A DNA stretch of 64,000 bases from SIG440 sp045120135 (GCA_045120135.1 JBGVEN010000010.1:248001-312000); one strand, 5' to 3'. Counted from the first letter of the stretch, positions 17,939-27,860 are shown. Program-made: numbers and translations. Notes: generated by a model from the letters alone, not told the origin.

Positions 17939-19309
17939 TTACTCTCCAATCTCAATCATTGTAATAGGAAATAGTTCAAGCGGATCATCAACTTCTACAG
18001 TGTGGTCCATAGTCCAAACATATGCAGGTGACATTTCAACAACTTCATCCATAACAAATGCTGCTGTTCCCGCAGTTCCCTTAACTTCAGGAAGTCTTGC
18101 ATAAAATAACTGACGTGTACCAACAAGTGCAACCTCTTCTGCAACTTCCTTAGTCTTAGCAACACCTTCAACAACAACCATAAGCTCGTGTGATTTTGTT
18201 TCCTTAATTGGCTCTAAATCACCCATAACACCGTTTTTACCAAATACACGGTAACTTACCTCGTACCAATCGTCAGGACGACGCTCTTTTATCTGAGATT
18301 TAGCCCAATCTATAACCTGATCTATATTCTTGATTGTGTATGGGTCACGAATACCTGCAAGACCTAAGTAACGGTAACCAACAAAGCCTGAACCCTCAAG
18401 CTTTACTTTTACTCTTCCGTCAATCGGTACAAATTTAGCACCTGTGATACGGCATGTTTTTTCGTCGTACTGCTCATATACACATTCGCTCATATCCATC
18501 ATACCGCCTGCCACATACTCATAGTAAGGGTTAGTTCTTTCATACATTGCATGACCTGCAACAGAAGCAGGAGTACAACGCTGGAAGGGAGCCATCGCAG
18601 TAACCTTTACATCATCCTTTGTAACAGTACCGATAACACTTTCTTTTGCACCATAGGGCTCGCAGCAGAATGACGCACATTCAAGAACCTTACCAGTATA
18701 ATATGCCATATTTTCCGGAATACCTTCATAAATAGCAGGTGCTGCAAATACGCAGGCATCGGATGTACGGCCACCAATGATAACATCTGCGCCCATTTCA
18801 AGTGCTTTAATAAAAGGATGAACGCCCGCAACTGCTACAATACGATCGGTTTTGTCAAGTTCCTCAATAGTAAGTTCGTCTCTTCCGTCCAAGCCTTCAA
18901 TATGTTCTCCTGCTACCATTTTTTCACGGAGATATTCTTTATCTACTTCTGAATAGAAATATGCTAATTTGAAAGGCTTTAAGTTGTGTTTTTTAGCCAT
19001 GTCCTTGATAAAGTTAACATACATATCAACACGGCTGTTAGTTCCCGTATCACCGGCTGAACCGATAATCATAGGAACACCCTGTTCTCTTGCTTTAAGA
19101 AGCATCAATTCAATATCATGATACTGATGATCAGGATGACTTGCACATTTATCAGCACCTAAAGGCACAGGACCAATGTCGTCACTGCCACTATCACAAC
19201 AATAGTAATCCGGTTTTGTATCAGCACCAATGAAGAAGCTTTCTTCCTTTGTGGGTGCAAAGCCTAAATGTCCGTTTGGTGAAATAATTCTAACTACATC
19301 TTTTGCCAT
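17939..19309 (-). CDS. AtuA family protein (DUF1446), second copy
   Basis: 456 residues. Family landmarks are NGHLGFAP at the start, CDSGSDDIGPVPLG near 35, IIGSAGDTGTNSR near 80, and VIIGGRTSDACVFAAPAIYE near 170. It differs clearly from the copy at 1.5–2.8 kb, so the two pairs probably handle different substrates. Start ATG has AGGAGG 8 bases upstream. The promoter region carries a 48-bp perfect palindrome. Its neighbours (DUF4387, symporter, GntR) make a compact uptake-and-catabolism unit. Confidence 0.87.
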   Translation of the reverse strand: MAKDVVRIISPNGHLGFAPTKEESFFIGADTKPDYYCCDSGSDDIGPVPLGADKCASHPDHQYHDIELMLLKAREQGVPMIIGSAGDTGTNSRVDMYVNFIKDMAKKHNLKPFKLAYFYSEVDKEYLREKMVAGEHIEGLDGRDELTIEELDKTDRIVAVAGVHPFIKALEMGADVIIGGRTSDACVFAAPAIYEGIPENMAYYTGKVLECASFCCEPYGAKESVIGTVTKDDVKVTAMAPFQRCTPASVAGHAMYERTNPYYEYVAGGMMDMSECVYEQYDEKTCRITGAKFVPIDGRVKVKLEGSGFVGYRYLGLAGIRDPYTIKNIDQVIDWAKSQIKERRPDDWYEVSYRVFGKNGVMGDLEPIKETKSHELMVVVEGVAKTKEVAEEVALVGTRQLFYARLPEVKGTAGTAAFVMDEVVEMSPAYVWTMDHTVEVDDPLELFPITMIEIGE

Positions 19310-19322
19310 TTTGATAACCTCC

Positions 19323-19370
19323 TGGTATTATTGACATAACTTGTTATAACAAGTTATGTCAATAATACCA
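19323..19370. promoter_or_regulatory. 48-bp perfect palindrome; probable GntR operator within promoter
   Basis: Every base from 19323 to 19370 fits a perfect inverted repeat centred on ACTTGTTATAACAAGT, a core resembling HutC/UTRA-type GntR operators. On the minus strand TTGACA lies inside the palindrome, followed 17 bp later by TTATGT, so the core sits between -35 and -10 of the AtuA gene. The downstream end touches the AGGAGG ribosome binding site. Repression by the GntR protein at 15.4–16.1 kb is inferred. Bases 19371–19546 beyond it hold no convincing gene. Confidence 0.75.
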
Positions 19371-19546
19371 TATCCGGAGTTTCTTGTCAATATTTTTTTA
19401 TTTTTTACTTCTATAATTTTAAATAAATTGTCCGGTAGTTTTAATGTACTATTTTTTCTTTCCGCATAAATGTTTAAGCTTTTTATAAATGTCGTATTTC
19501 CTATTTTACCATTTTCCGGCATTTCGTCGCAAAAGCACAAAACAAT

Positions 19547-20830
19547 TTAGAATGTCATTTCAACAAATCGCTTAAAGGTTCTTATAGCAAGACATAATGA
19601 AAGTATTGCTAACAATATGAGGACGGGCCATGTTGCAATAAGTGTACGCCAGCCGAACAGTTCGGCAATACGTGGCATAACATACGCCGCAAGCATAAAA
19701 CTGAGTGCTGTTCCTGCGTTCATTAAACCGGCTGCTGTACCGCTCTTTCCGTATTTAACAAAATGCATATTATAATAGTTTCTAAGCAAATTTACTACAG
19801 ATTCGAGACATGCAATAATGCAAAGCATAGCAATCATTATTCCAACAGAAATAGTTCCTACAAAAGAACATACAATCAAGAATGGAATCATTGCCGCAAG
19901 AACAACCATTGTTCCTACAACTTCGTTGTGAATTTTATCTACTATTTTTCTTGCGATAAGTGTGCCCACCATTCCTGACAAGATAAGAACAGTGGTGAGT
20001 ATATTACCAAGTGACGGAGAAATATTATCGTAATTTTCAACAAACATTACCGACGCAAGAGATGACCGACTCTGGCTAACCACAACTGCAAGAATTGTGC
20101 TTAAAAGCATAAAGAAAAATCCGCTTGCAATAAGTATTTTTATAGTTGGAACATCCGGTTTTGTTTTTTGTTTGCTATCGGCTTGTTCTGCGGAGTCTTC
20201 CTTTTTATCCCATATCATGTATGGATTGAGATGACGTTCATATATATGCAAAACAACTGCAAATATTGAAAGAATTATAGCAGAAAACGCAAAGTTATAC
20301 TCCCAGCTAGGGACAATTGCGGCAAGCAAATATGACATAACAAGCCCTGCGGTACTTGTAAATGAAATATAAAATGTCATTTGCGTTCTGTCACTTCTGA
20401 CAAGCTGTGACGAAATAATTTTAAAAACAGACGGCCATATACCGAACTGAACCATCCCGTTAAACATCCACGCAGCCAGCATTACATAGTAGTTCTGATT
20501 AAAGAAAATAACAGCATTTGCAGCTGCAGCACCAATCAAACCAATTTTAATCATTCGTTCAGGGCTAAATCTGTCAGAAAAAAGACCACCTACAATCTGG
20601 AGTGGTGTATATACCACATAAAACATTGCAGTAATAAAGCCCGTTTGGGATTTTGTGAGCACGCCCTCGGCAACAATACTGGCAAGAGCACCGTTATAGC
20701 AGTTTTTTGTCATAAAGACAACAGCATAAAGCACCCATATAAACCAAAAAAATACTCTGCTTTCCTTTCGATTTTCAAGATGGATATTGACATCCTTTTC
20801 GATATTAATACCAATTTCTGATGTATTCAT
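19547..20830 (-). CDS. Major facilitator superfamily transporter
   Basis: 427 residues with about 12 predicted membrane helices and a central cytoplasmic loop (around 205–225, WDKKEDSAEQADSKQKTK). The A-like motif after helix 2 reads GGLFSDRFSPERM. The layout resembles organophosphate/organic anion transporters of the GlpT/ACS type, but the substrate cannot be read from the sequence. It lies upstream of the second AtuA module on the same strand but has its own promoter (TTGCTT 20892–20897, 17 bp, TATAAT 20869–20874). The palindromic promoter separates it from the AtuA genes. Confidence 0.87.
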   Translation of the reverse strand: MNTSEIGINIEKDVNIHLENRKESRVFFWFIWVLYAVVFMTKNCYNGALASIVAEGVLTKSQTGFITAMFYVVYTPLQIVGGLFSDRFSPERMIKIGLIGAAAANAVIFFNQNYYVMLAAWMFNGMVQFGIWPSVFKIISSQLVRSDRTQMTFYISFTSTAGLVMSYLLAAIVPSWEYNFAFSAIILSIFAVVLHIYERHLNPYMIWDKKEDSAEQADSKQKTKPDVPTIKILIASGFFFMLLSTILAVVVSQSRSSLASVMFVENYDNISPSLGNILTTVLILSGMVGTLIARKIVDKIHNEVVGTMVVLAAMIPFLIVCSFVGTISVGIMIAMLCIIACLESVVNLLRNYYNMHFVKYGKSGTAAGLMNAGTALSFMLAAYVMPRIAELFGWRTLIATWPVLILLAILSLCLAIRTFKRFVEMTF

Positions 20831-20868
20831 ACGGACGCTTCCTTTATGTAAATTTTTCTTTCCCGTAA

Positions 20869-20897
20869 ATTATACAACAACTTTACATATAAAGCAA
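20869..20897 (-). promoter_or_regulatory. Promoter of the MFS transporter gene
   Basis: TTGCTT and TATAAT with a 17-bp spacer on the minus strand. A CTTTA...TAAAG imperfect palindrome overlaps the spacer and may be a regulator site. Confidence 0.6.
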
Positions 20898-20971
20898 ATA
20901 TTTTATGCAATTTACGAAAAATTTTCTTAAAATTTCAAATGTATTTTTTACAAAATCTTTCTTTAATACTG

Positions 20972-21000
20972 TTGACACATTTTTTAATTTGTGATAAAAT
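20972..21000 (+). promoter_or_regulatory. Promoter of the pyrimidine operon
   Basis: TTGACA (20972–20977) and TAAAAT (20995–21000) are 17 bp apart. The expected transcript starts only about 20 bases before the pyrC ATG, leaving no room for a PyrR-type attenuator. Confidence 0.75.
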
Positions 21001-21028
21001 ATATGAAAATGTCAGAAAGGAATTTACC

Positions 21029-22294
21029 ATGAATTGTATATTAAAAGATGCACAGGTTTATATCGGCGGCAAGCTCGTAAAACAGGATATTTTTATTGCT
21101 GACGGCAAAGTGTTTCTTGAATACTCTCCTCTTTTTTCTGATTTCACAGTTATTCCTTTTAATAATAGATTTATTTTCCCCGGTTTTACAGATGTTCACG
21201 TTCATCTGAGAGAGCCGGGTTTTTTGTATAAGGAAACTATTGAAACCGGAACAAAAGCTTCGGCACGGGGTGGGTATACAACCGTTTGCGCTATGCCTAA
21301 TCTTGTTCCTTCGCCGGATTCTGTTGAAAACGTTACGCCCCAACTTGATGCAATAAAAAATACAGCTGTTATTGATGTTTATCCCTTTGGAACGATTACC
21401 AAAGGCAGTAAGGGCGAGGAGCTCTCGGATATGAAAGAAATTGCTGATCTCGTCTGCGGTTTTTCGGATGACGGCAAAGGCGTTCAATCCCCCGAAATAA
21501 TGGAAAAAGCGATGTATGAGGCAAAAAAGCTCGGCAAGATTATCTCTGAACATTGCGAGGACAACACTCTTCTTCACGGCGGATATATTCATAACGGAGA
21601 ATATGCAAAAGCACACGGGCATAAGGGTATTTGTTCAGAAAGCGAATGGGGACCGATAAAGCGTGACCTTGAGCTTGTTCGAAAAACAGAATGTTCATAT
21701 CATGTATGTCATATTTCCACAAAAGAAAGTGTTGAGCTTATCCGACAGGCTAAAAAAGAAGGTCTTGATGTCACTTGTGAAACAGGACCGCATTATCTTG
21801 TTTTATCGGATAAAGACCTCCAGGAAGACGGACGTTTTAAAATGAACCCTCCTCTTCGCAGCGAAGCTGACAGAATTGCTTTAATTGAGGGACTAAAAGA
21901 CGGAACTATAGATATGATTGCAACCGACCACGCACCACATTCCGCTGAGGAAAAGGGCAAAGGTCTTAAAGACAGTCTTATGGGAATTGTCGGGATAGAA
22001 ACTGCATTCCCCATTCTCTACACATTCCTTGTAAAAAACAATATCATCACATTGGAAAAATTACTTTCTCTTCTGTGTGATAACCCAAGAAAACGCTTCA
22101 AAATCGGGGCAGAAATTAAGAACGGCAGTCCTGCAAATCTTACAGTTTTTGACCTGGATATGAAATATAAAATTAATCCCGAGGACTTCCTTTCAAAAGG
22201 TCGTAGCACACCCTTTGCGGATTACGAGGTCTTTGGTAAATGTCTTATGACCATACATCACGGTGAGATTGTGTGGCAGGAACAGAAAATATAA
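21029..22294 (+). CDS. pyrC: Dihydroorotase
   Basis: 421 residues, type I dihydroorotase. The metal-binding HVHLRE motif is at residues 57–62, followed later by SEHCED, HICH and TDHAPHS. It closes carbamoyl aspartate to dihydroorotate. I use ATG at 21029, preceded by AGAAAGGA. A 30-codon extension upstream would begin before the promoter and is rejected. First gene of the eight-gene pyr operon. Confidence 0.96.
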   Translation: MNCILKDAQVYIGGKLVKQDIFIADGKVFLEYSPLFSDFTVIPFNNRFIFPGFTDVHVHLREPGFLYKETIETGTKASARGGYTTVCAMPNLVPSPDSVENVTPQLDAIKNTAVIDVYPFGTITKGSKGEELSDMKEIADLVCGFSDDGKGVQSPEIMEKAMYEAKKLGKIISEHCEDNTLLHGGYIHNGEYAKAHGHKGICSESEWGPIKRDLELVRKTECSYHVCHISTKESVELIRQAKKEGLDVTCETGPHYLVLSDKDLQEDGRFKMNPPLRSEADRIALIEGLKDGTIDMIATDHAPHSAEEKGKGLKDSLMGIVGIETAFPILYTFLVKNNIITLEKLLSLLCDNPRKRFKIGAEIKNGSPANLTVFDLDMKYKINPEDFLSKGRSTPFADYEVFGKCLMTIHHGEIVWQEQKI

Positions 22295-22314
22295 ATCAAG
22301 GAGGCAAAATTTAA

Positions 22315-25300
22315 ATGGCAAAAAGAACAGATTTAAAGAAAATTTTAATTATAGGCTCAGGTCCTATCGTTATTGGACAAGCGGCCGAGTTTGACTACGC
22401 CGGAACTCAGGCGTGTCTCGCGCTTAAAGAAGAGGGCTATGAGGTTGTACTTGCAAACTCAAACCCTGCAACAATTATGACAGACACATCCATTGCAGAC
22501 AAGGTTTATATGGAGCCTCTTACACTTGAATATGTTGCCCGTATTATTCGCTATGAGCGTCCGGATGCGATTGTTCCCGGAATTGGCGGACAGACCGGTC
22601 TTAACCTTGCTATGCAGCTTGAAAAGAAAGGTATTTTAAAAGAATGCAATGTTGAGCTTCTCGGTACAAAAAGCGAGAGTATTGAACGTGCAGAAGACCG
22701 TGAGCTGTTTAAAGAGCTTTGCCAGTCAATAGGAGAGCCGGTTATCCCCTCTGAAATCACCTATTCTCTCGAAGAAGCAAAGGCTGCTGCCAAAAGAATC
22801 GGTTATCCCGTTGTTCTTCGTCCTGCATTCACTTTGGGCGGTACCGGCGGTGGCTTTGCATACAACGAGGAAGATCTTATAGAAATCGGTACAAACGCAT
22901 TTAAGCTTTCGCCAGTTTCTCAGGTTCTTATCGAAAAGAGTGTTAAGGGTTACAAGGAAATTGAATTTGAGGTTATGCGTGACTCTAACGATACAGCAAT
23001 TACAATCTGTGGAATGGAGAACATTGACCCGGTTGGTGTCCATACAGGTGACAGTATCGTTGTTGCACCTATTCTTACACTTAACGACCACGACCTAAAG
23101 ATGCTTAATGACAGTGCCATTAAGATTATCCGCGAGCTTAAAATAGAGGGTGGCTGTAACGTTCAATTTGCTCTCAATCCTACCACATCCGAATACTATC
23201 TTATCGAGGTAAACCCCCGTGTTTCCCGTTCTTCTGCACTCGCATCAAAGGCTAGTGGTTATCCAATTGCCCGTGTTACTGCAAAGATTGCTGTTGGTAT
23301 GTCTCTTGAAGAAATTAAAATTGCAAATACAAACGCAGCATTTGAACCCCGCCTCGACTATATTGTTGCAAAATTCCCCAGATTCCCGTTTGATAAGTTT
23401 ACATCAGCAAACAACAAGCTTGGTACACAGATGAAAGCAACTGGGGAGGTTATGGGTATCGGTTCAACTCTCGAAGAATGTCTGCTCAAGTCCTGCCGTT
23501 CGCTTGAAATTGGTGTAAACCATCTTTGGATGGCAAAGTTTGAAAATATGTCTGATGATGAGCTTTGTGACTATATCAAAGACTTCCGTGACGATACCAT
23601 CTATGCTGTTGCACAGCTTTTAAGACAAGGAAAGTCCGTTGAAGAAATTCACGAAATTACAAAAATTACTGCTTACTTCCTTGAAACAATTAAAAAGATA
23701 ACAGACTTTGAGGAAGTTGTTAAAGCAAACAAAAATGACGCAGTTATTCTTAAAGATGCAAAAGTTATGGGCTTTAGTGATGCATTCATTGCAAAGCTTT
23801 GGAATGAGTCTGAAATTGATGTATTCAATATGCGTCTTAAGAATAAAATCAAACCAGTGTACAAGATGGTTGATACATGCCACACAGGGGCGTATATTCC
23901 ATACTTCTACTCCACCTATACCGGTGAAAACGATTCGAGAATTACAGATAAAAAGTCTGTTGTTGTTCTTGGTGCAGGTCCTATCCGTATAGGCCAGGGT
24001 GTTGAATTCGACTATTCAACCGTTCACGCTGTTACTACAATTAAAAACTCAGGTTATGAAGCAATTATTATAAATAATAACCCGGAAACAGTTTCGACTG
24101 ACTACACAACTGCAGACAAACTTTATTTTGAACCGCTTACAACCGAGGATACAATGAACATTATTCTCTTTGAGAATCCTGAGGGTACAATTGCATCTCT
24201 TGGCGGTCAGACAGCAATTAATCTTGCTCAGCCTCTTACAGACCGCGGTGTAAAGATTATAGGTACAGATTGCGAAGCAATTGACCGTGCTGAAAATCGT
24301 GATGCTTTTGAGAAAATTCTTAAAAAATTAGGAATTCCTCAACCTAAGGGTAAGGCAGTTACCAAAATTGAAGACGGTGTTAAAGCAGCTGAAGAAATAG
24401 GTTATCCTGTACTTGTTCGCCCATCCTTTGTACTCGGTGGCCGTGCAATGCAGATTGTCGCAAACGAAGAGGCACTCAGACATTACCTTAAAACAGCTGT
24501 TGAGATTGACGAAGACAAACCCGTTCTGGTTGATAAGTATATTATTGGTAAAGAAGTTGAGATAGACGCTATTTGTGACGGAAAAGATGTATTTGTTCCC
24601 GGCATTATGGAGCTTGTTGAACGCACAGGTATTCATAGCGGTGACTCAATAAGTGTATATCCCTCGTTCAGTATCTCTGACAAAGTAAAGAAAATAATTC
24701 TTAAGTATGCAAAGCAACTCGGCTTGGGTATTGGAATAATAGGTCTTTACAACATTCAGTTTATCGTTGATAAAAATGATAATGTTTATATTATTGAGGT
24801 TAACCCCCGTTCTTCAAGAACTGTGCCTTTCCTTTCAAAAGCAACCGGCTACAGCCTTGCAGATATTGCAACCAATGTAATTATGGGCAAAAGCCTTAAA
24901 TCACAGGGAATCAAAAAGATGTATCCTACCGAAAAAGACCGTTGGTATGTAAAAGTTCCGGTGTTCTCATTTAATAAACTTCGTGGTCTTGATGCATATC
25001 TCTCACCCGAAATGAAGTCTACCGGTGAAGCGATTGGATATGACGATAAACTGAATAGGGCTCTCTATAAGGCTCTTCAGGCCTCAGGTATGCACCTTCA
25101 GAATTATGGAACAGTTCTTGCCACCATTGCTGACAAGGACAAAGAAGAGGCTCTTTCACTTATCCGTCGGTTCTACAATCTTGGTTTCAATATTCAGGCT
25201 ACAAAGGGTACAGCTGAATTCCTTAAAAAGAATGGAATACGCACTCATACATTGGGTAAAATTGGTGATGGCAGCGAAGAAATTCCCGAAGCAATCCGTC

Positions 25301-25485
25301 AGGGACACATTGCATATCTCATTAATACAAGTGATATCAGTACAAATTCTACACACGATGGACAGGAAATTAGAATTCTTGCAACAGAAAATAATGTAAA
25401 TCTGTTTACTGCGTTGGATACCGTTTCGGTTCTCTTGGATGTCCTTGAAGAAAATACAATTGGCATCTCAACTATTGACGCATAA
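22315..25485 (+). CDS. carB: Carbamoyl-phosphate synthase large subunit
   Basis: 1,056 residues, normal for CarB. Two homologous ATP-grasp halves are visible: the first begins KKILIIGSGPIVIGQAAEFDY, and the second begins VVVLGAGPIRIGQGVEFDY near residue 545. A C-terminal MGS-type regulatory domain starts near 930. It makes carbamoyl phosphate from bicarbonate, ATP and ammonia delivered by the CarA glutaminase. Unusually, carA is not beside it and is not in this window. The start follows AAGGAGG. Confidence 0.98.
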   Translation: MAKRTDLKKILIIGSGPIVIGQAAEFDYAGTQACLALKEEGYEVVLANSNPATIMTDTSIADKVYMEPLTLEYVARIIRYERPDAIVPGIGGQTGLNLAMQLEKKGILKECNVELLGTKSESIERAEDRELFKELCQSIGEPVIPSEITYSLEEAKAAAKRIGYPVVLRPAFTLGGTGGGFAYNEEDLIEIGTNAFKLSPVSQVLIEKSVKGYKEIEFEVMRDSNDTAITICGMENIDPVGVHTGDSIVVAPILTLNDHDLKMLNDSAIKIIRELKIEGGCNVQFALNPTTSEYYLIEVNPRVSRSSALASKASGYPIARVTAKIAVGMSLEEIKIANTNAAFEPRLDYIVAKFPRFPFDKFTSANNKLGTQMKATGEVMGIGSTLEECLLKSCRSLEIGVNHLWMAKFENMSDDELCDYIKDFRDDTIYAVAQLLRQGKSVEEIHEITKITAYFLETIKKITDFEEVVKANKNDAVILKDAKVMGFSDAFIAKLWNESEIDVFNMRLKNKIKPVYKMVDTCHTGAYIPYFYSTYTGENDSRITDKKSVVVLGAGPIRIGQGVEFDYSTVHAVTTIKNSGYEAIIINNNPETVSTDYTTADKLYFEPLTTEDTMNIILFENPEGTIASLGGQTAINLAQPLTDRGVKIIGTDCEAIDRAENRDAFEKILKKLGIPQPKGKAVTKIEDGVKAAEEIGYPVLVRPSFVLGGRAMQIVANEEALRHYLKTAVEIDEDKPVLVDKYIIGKEVEIDAICDGKDVFVPGIMELVERTGIHSGDSISVYPSFSISDKVKKIILKYAKQLGLGIGIIGLYNIQFIVDKNDNVYIIEVNPRSSRTVPFLSKATGYSLADIATNVIMGKSLKSQGIKKMYPTEKDRWYVKVPVFSFNKLRGLDAYLSPEMKSTGEAIGYDDKLNRALYKALQASGMHLQNYGTVLATIADKDKEEALSLIRRFYNLGFNIQATKGTAEFLKKNGIRTHTLGKIGDGSEEIPEAIRQGHIAYLINTSDISTNSTHDGQEIRILATENNVNLFTALDTVSVLLDVLEENTIGISTIDA

Positions 25486-25499
25486 TCGAGGTATTTACT

Positions 25500-26231
25500 G
25501 TGAAACAAGAAATTTTTACAATTATAAAAAACGAAAAAATTGCAAAGGATATATTTCTTCTTGTACTTGAGGGCAACACACGCGACATAACCCGTCCCGG
25601 GCAGTTTGTAAACATTAAGCTTGAAGGTCAGTATTTAAGAAGACCTATTTCCATTTGCGATTACAGTGACAATACACTTACGCTTATTTATAAGGTTGTC
25701 GGTGTCGGTACAGAAAAAATGAGTAAATACGAGCCTGGTACAGAGCTTGATATTCTTATTGCTCTCGGCAACGGCTTTAATACAACACTCAGTGGTGCTA
25801 CACCTTTGCTAATTGGCGGGGGTGTTGGTGTTCCGCCTATGTTTAATCTATGCAAAAAGCTAATTGCTGATGGCAAGAAACCAAGTGTAATTCTTGGATT
25901 TAACAGTAGTGAAGATGTGTTCTTTGAAAAAGAATTTAAAGAGCTAGGAGCAGATGTGTTTGTAACAACAGCGGACGGTTCATACGGAATTAAAGGCTTT
26001 GTTACAGATGCTATGCAGAATATTGAGTATGACTACTTCTTCACTTGTGGTCCGGAACCGATGTTTAAAGCAATTGAAAAAATTGCAAACACTTCCGGTC
26101 AGTATAGTTTCGAAGAACGAATGGGTTGTGGTTTTGGTGCTTGCATGGGTTGCTCCTGCAAGACAAAATACGGCAACAAGCGAATTTGCAAGGACGGTCC
26201 TGTTCTTTTAAGGGAGGAAATTATATGGTAA
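25500..26231 (+). CDS. pyrK: Dihydroorotate dehydrogenase electron transfer subunit
   Basis: 243 residues. The FAD/NAD-binding ferredoxin reductase fold (RRPISICDY near 42, IGGGVGVPPMF near 105) is followed by a C-terminal [2Fe-2S] cysteine cluster in MGCGFGACMGCSC and RICKDGPV. It passes electrons from dihydroorotate through PyrD to NAD+. GTG at 25500 is the start (GAGG 8 bases upstream). It overlaps pyrD by 7 bases. Confidence 0.95.
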   Translation: MKQEIFTIIKNEKIAKDIFLLVLEGNTRDITRPGQFVNIKLEGQYLRRPISICDYSDNTLTLIYKVVGVGTEKMSKYEPGTELDILIALGNGFNTTLSGATPLLIGGGVGVPPMFNLCKKLIADGKKPSVILGFNSSEDVFFEKEFKELGADVFVTTADGSYGIKGFVTDAMQNIEYDYFFTCGPEPMFKAIEKIANTSGQYSFEERMGCGFGACMGCSCKTKYGNKRICKDGPVLLREEIIW

Positions 26232-27136
26232 ATACAAAAGTAAATCTTTCGGGCATAACAATTGATAATCCCATTATTCCTGCCAGCGGAACTTTTGGAT
26301 TTGGCTACGAATTTGCCAAGCTCTACGATATAAACTGTCTTGGTACCTTTTCCTTTAAAGGTACAACAAAAGAGGCAAGGTTTGGCAATCCCACGCCAAG
26401 AATTGCAGAGTGTTACAGCGGAATGATTAACTCTGTCGGACTACAAAATCCGGGAGTTGAGGCGGTTAAAGCCGTTGAACTTCCCAAGCTTAAAGAGGTA
26501 TTTCATAAGCCTGTTATGGCGAATGTAAGCGGTTTTTCGATTGATGAATACACATATACTTGTGAAATACTCGACAACGAGCCGCAGATTGGTTGGTTTG
26601 AGGTTAATGTTTCCTGCCCCAATGTTCACGGCGGAGGTATGAGCTTTGGTACTTCGCCCGAATCAGCAGCCGAAGTAACTAAAGCGGTAAAAAAAGTAAC
26701 TACAAAGCCGGTATTTATAAAACTTTCGCCTAATGTGACAGATATTGTTTCGATTGCAAAGGCTTGTGAATATGCCGGAGCCGACGGTATAAGCCTTATA
26801 AATACTCTTCTCGGTATGAGAATTGACCTTAAAACAAAAAAATGTGTTATTGCAAATAAGATGGGTGGTTTTTCCGGACCTGCAATCTTCCCCGTTGCGG
26901 TAAGAATGGTTTATCAGGTTTATGAAGCGGTTAATATACCTATCATAGGTATGGGCGGTGTTTCTTCTGCTGAGGATGTAATTGAAATGATGCTTGCCGG
27001 TGCAACAGCTGTAGAAATTGGTGCCGCAAATCTGGTTGACCCGTTTGCAAGCCGTGATATAGTTCAAAAACTCCCCGAAGTTATGGAAAAATACGGAATA
27101 AAAGATTTAAATGATATTATTGGAGGTGCTCACTAA
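26225..27136 (+). CDS. pyrD: Dihydroorotate dehydrogenase catalytic subunit, class 1B
   Basis: 303 residues. FMN-binding TIM barrel with NPIIPASGTFGFG near the start, NVSCPNVHGGG around 130 containing the class 1 catalytic cysteine, and GMGGVSSAEDVIEM near 240. With PyrK it oxidises dihydroorotate to orotate using NAD+. ATG 26225 is preceded by GGAGG. A longer frame starting inside pyrK is rejected. Confidence 0.96.
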   Translation: MVNTKVNLSGITIDNPIIPASGTFGFGYEFAKLYDINCLGTFSFKGTTKEARFGNPTPRIAECYSGMINSVGLQNPGVEAVKAVELPKLKEVFHKPVMANVSGFSIDEYTYTCEILDNEPQIGWFEVNVSCPNVHGGGMSFGTSPESAAEVTKAVKKVTTKPVFIKLSPNVTDIVSIAKACEYAGADGISLINTLLGMRIDLKTKKCVIANKMGGFSGPAIFPVAVRMVYQVYEAVNIPIIGMGGVSSAEDVIEMMLAGATAVEIGAANLVDPFASRDIVQKLPEVMEKYGIKDLNDIIGGAH

Positions 27137-27834
27137 TGGGTAAGGATGTAATAATTGCATGTGATTTTGCAACAAAAAAACAGGTATTTGATTTTCTTGA
27201 TTTATTCAAAGAAGAAAAACCGTTTGTGAAAATTGGTATGGAGCTTTTCTATGCTGAAGGACCGGAGATTGTACGCGAAATTAAAAAGCGCGGCCACAAG
27301 ATTTTTCTTGACCTCAAGCTCCACGATATTCCTAATACAGTAAAAAAGGCTATGTCTGTTCTTCGTAATCTTGATGTAGATATGACAAATCTTCACGCAT
27401 CGGGAACTATTCCTATGATGCAGGGTGCCCTTGAGGGTCTTACCCGTGAAGACGGAACACGCCCCATTCTTATCGCTGTTACACAGCTCACTTCAACAAG
27501 TGAAGAAATAATGAAATCAGACCTTCTCATTAATGAACCTATTGACAAGGTTGTTATGCACTATGCAGAAAATGCTAAAAAGGCTGGTCTTGACGGCGTA
27601 GTTTGTTCACCTCTTGAAGCAGAAAAAGTTCACAGCACGTGTGGCAAAGAGTTTATAACCGTTACACCCGGTGTACGTTTTGCTGACGGTGATAAGGGTG
27701 ACCAGGTTCGTGTTATGACTCCTGCTCAGGCTAAAGAAATTGGTTCTGATTACATTGTTGTGGGCAGACCGATTACTGCAGCAGAAGACCCCGTTGCAGC
27801 ATACAGAAGATGCGTAACTGAATTTGTTGGTTAA
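27136..27834 (+). CDS. pyrF: Orotidine 5'-phosphate decarboxylase
   Basis: 232 residues. The catalytic charge network motif is LDLKLHDIPNT near 58–68, with TPGVRFADGDKGDQ and VVGRPIT later. Converts OMP to UMP, the last step of the pathway. Its ATG overlaps the pyrD stop by one base (TAATG). Confidence 0.97.
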   Translation: MGKDVIIACDFATKKQVFDFLDLFKEEKPFVKIGMELFYAEGPEIVREIKKRGHKIFLDLKLHDIPNTVKKAMSVLRNLDVDMTNLHASGTIPMMQGALEGLTREDGTRPILIAVTQLTSTSEEIMKSDLLINEPIDKVVMHYAENAKKAGLDGVVCSPLEAEKVHSTCGKEFITVTPGVRFADGDKGDQVRVMTPAQAKEIGSDYIVVGRPITAAEDPVAAYRRCVTEFVG

Positions 27835-27860
27835 ATTTATACTTAAAGGAGATATATGTA

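Noticed and set aside
19328..19540. 70-codon minus-strand frame before the second AtuA gene
   Set aside because: Its end is the 48-bp palindrome and promoter, there is no ribosome binding site, and no protein family is recognisable.
20939..21028. 30-codon N-terminal extension of pyrC
   Set aside because: It would begin before the promoter (TTGACA at 20972) and lacks a ribosome binding site. The ATG at 21029 has one.
21041..21622. 193-codon minus-strand frame within pyrC
   Set aside because: Antisense shadow of a conserved enzyme, with no start signal.
26126..26224. 33-codon N-terminal extension of pyrD
   Set aside because: It overlaps the conserved iron-sulfur end of pyrK in another frame. 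GGAGG stands before the ATG at 26225.
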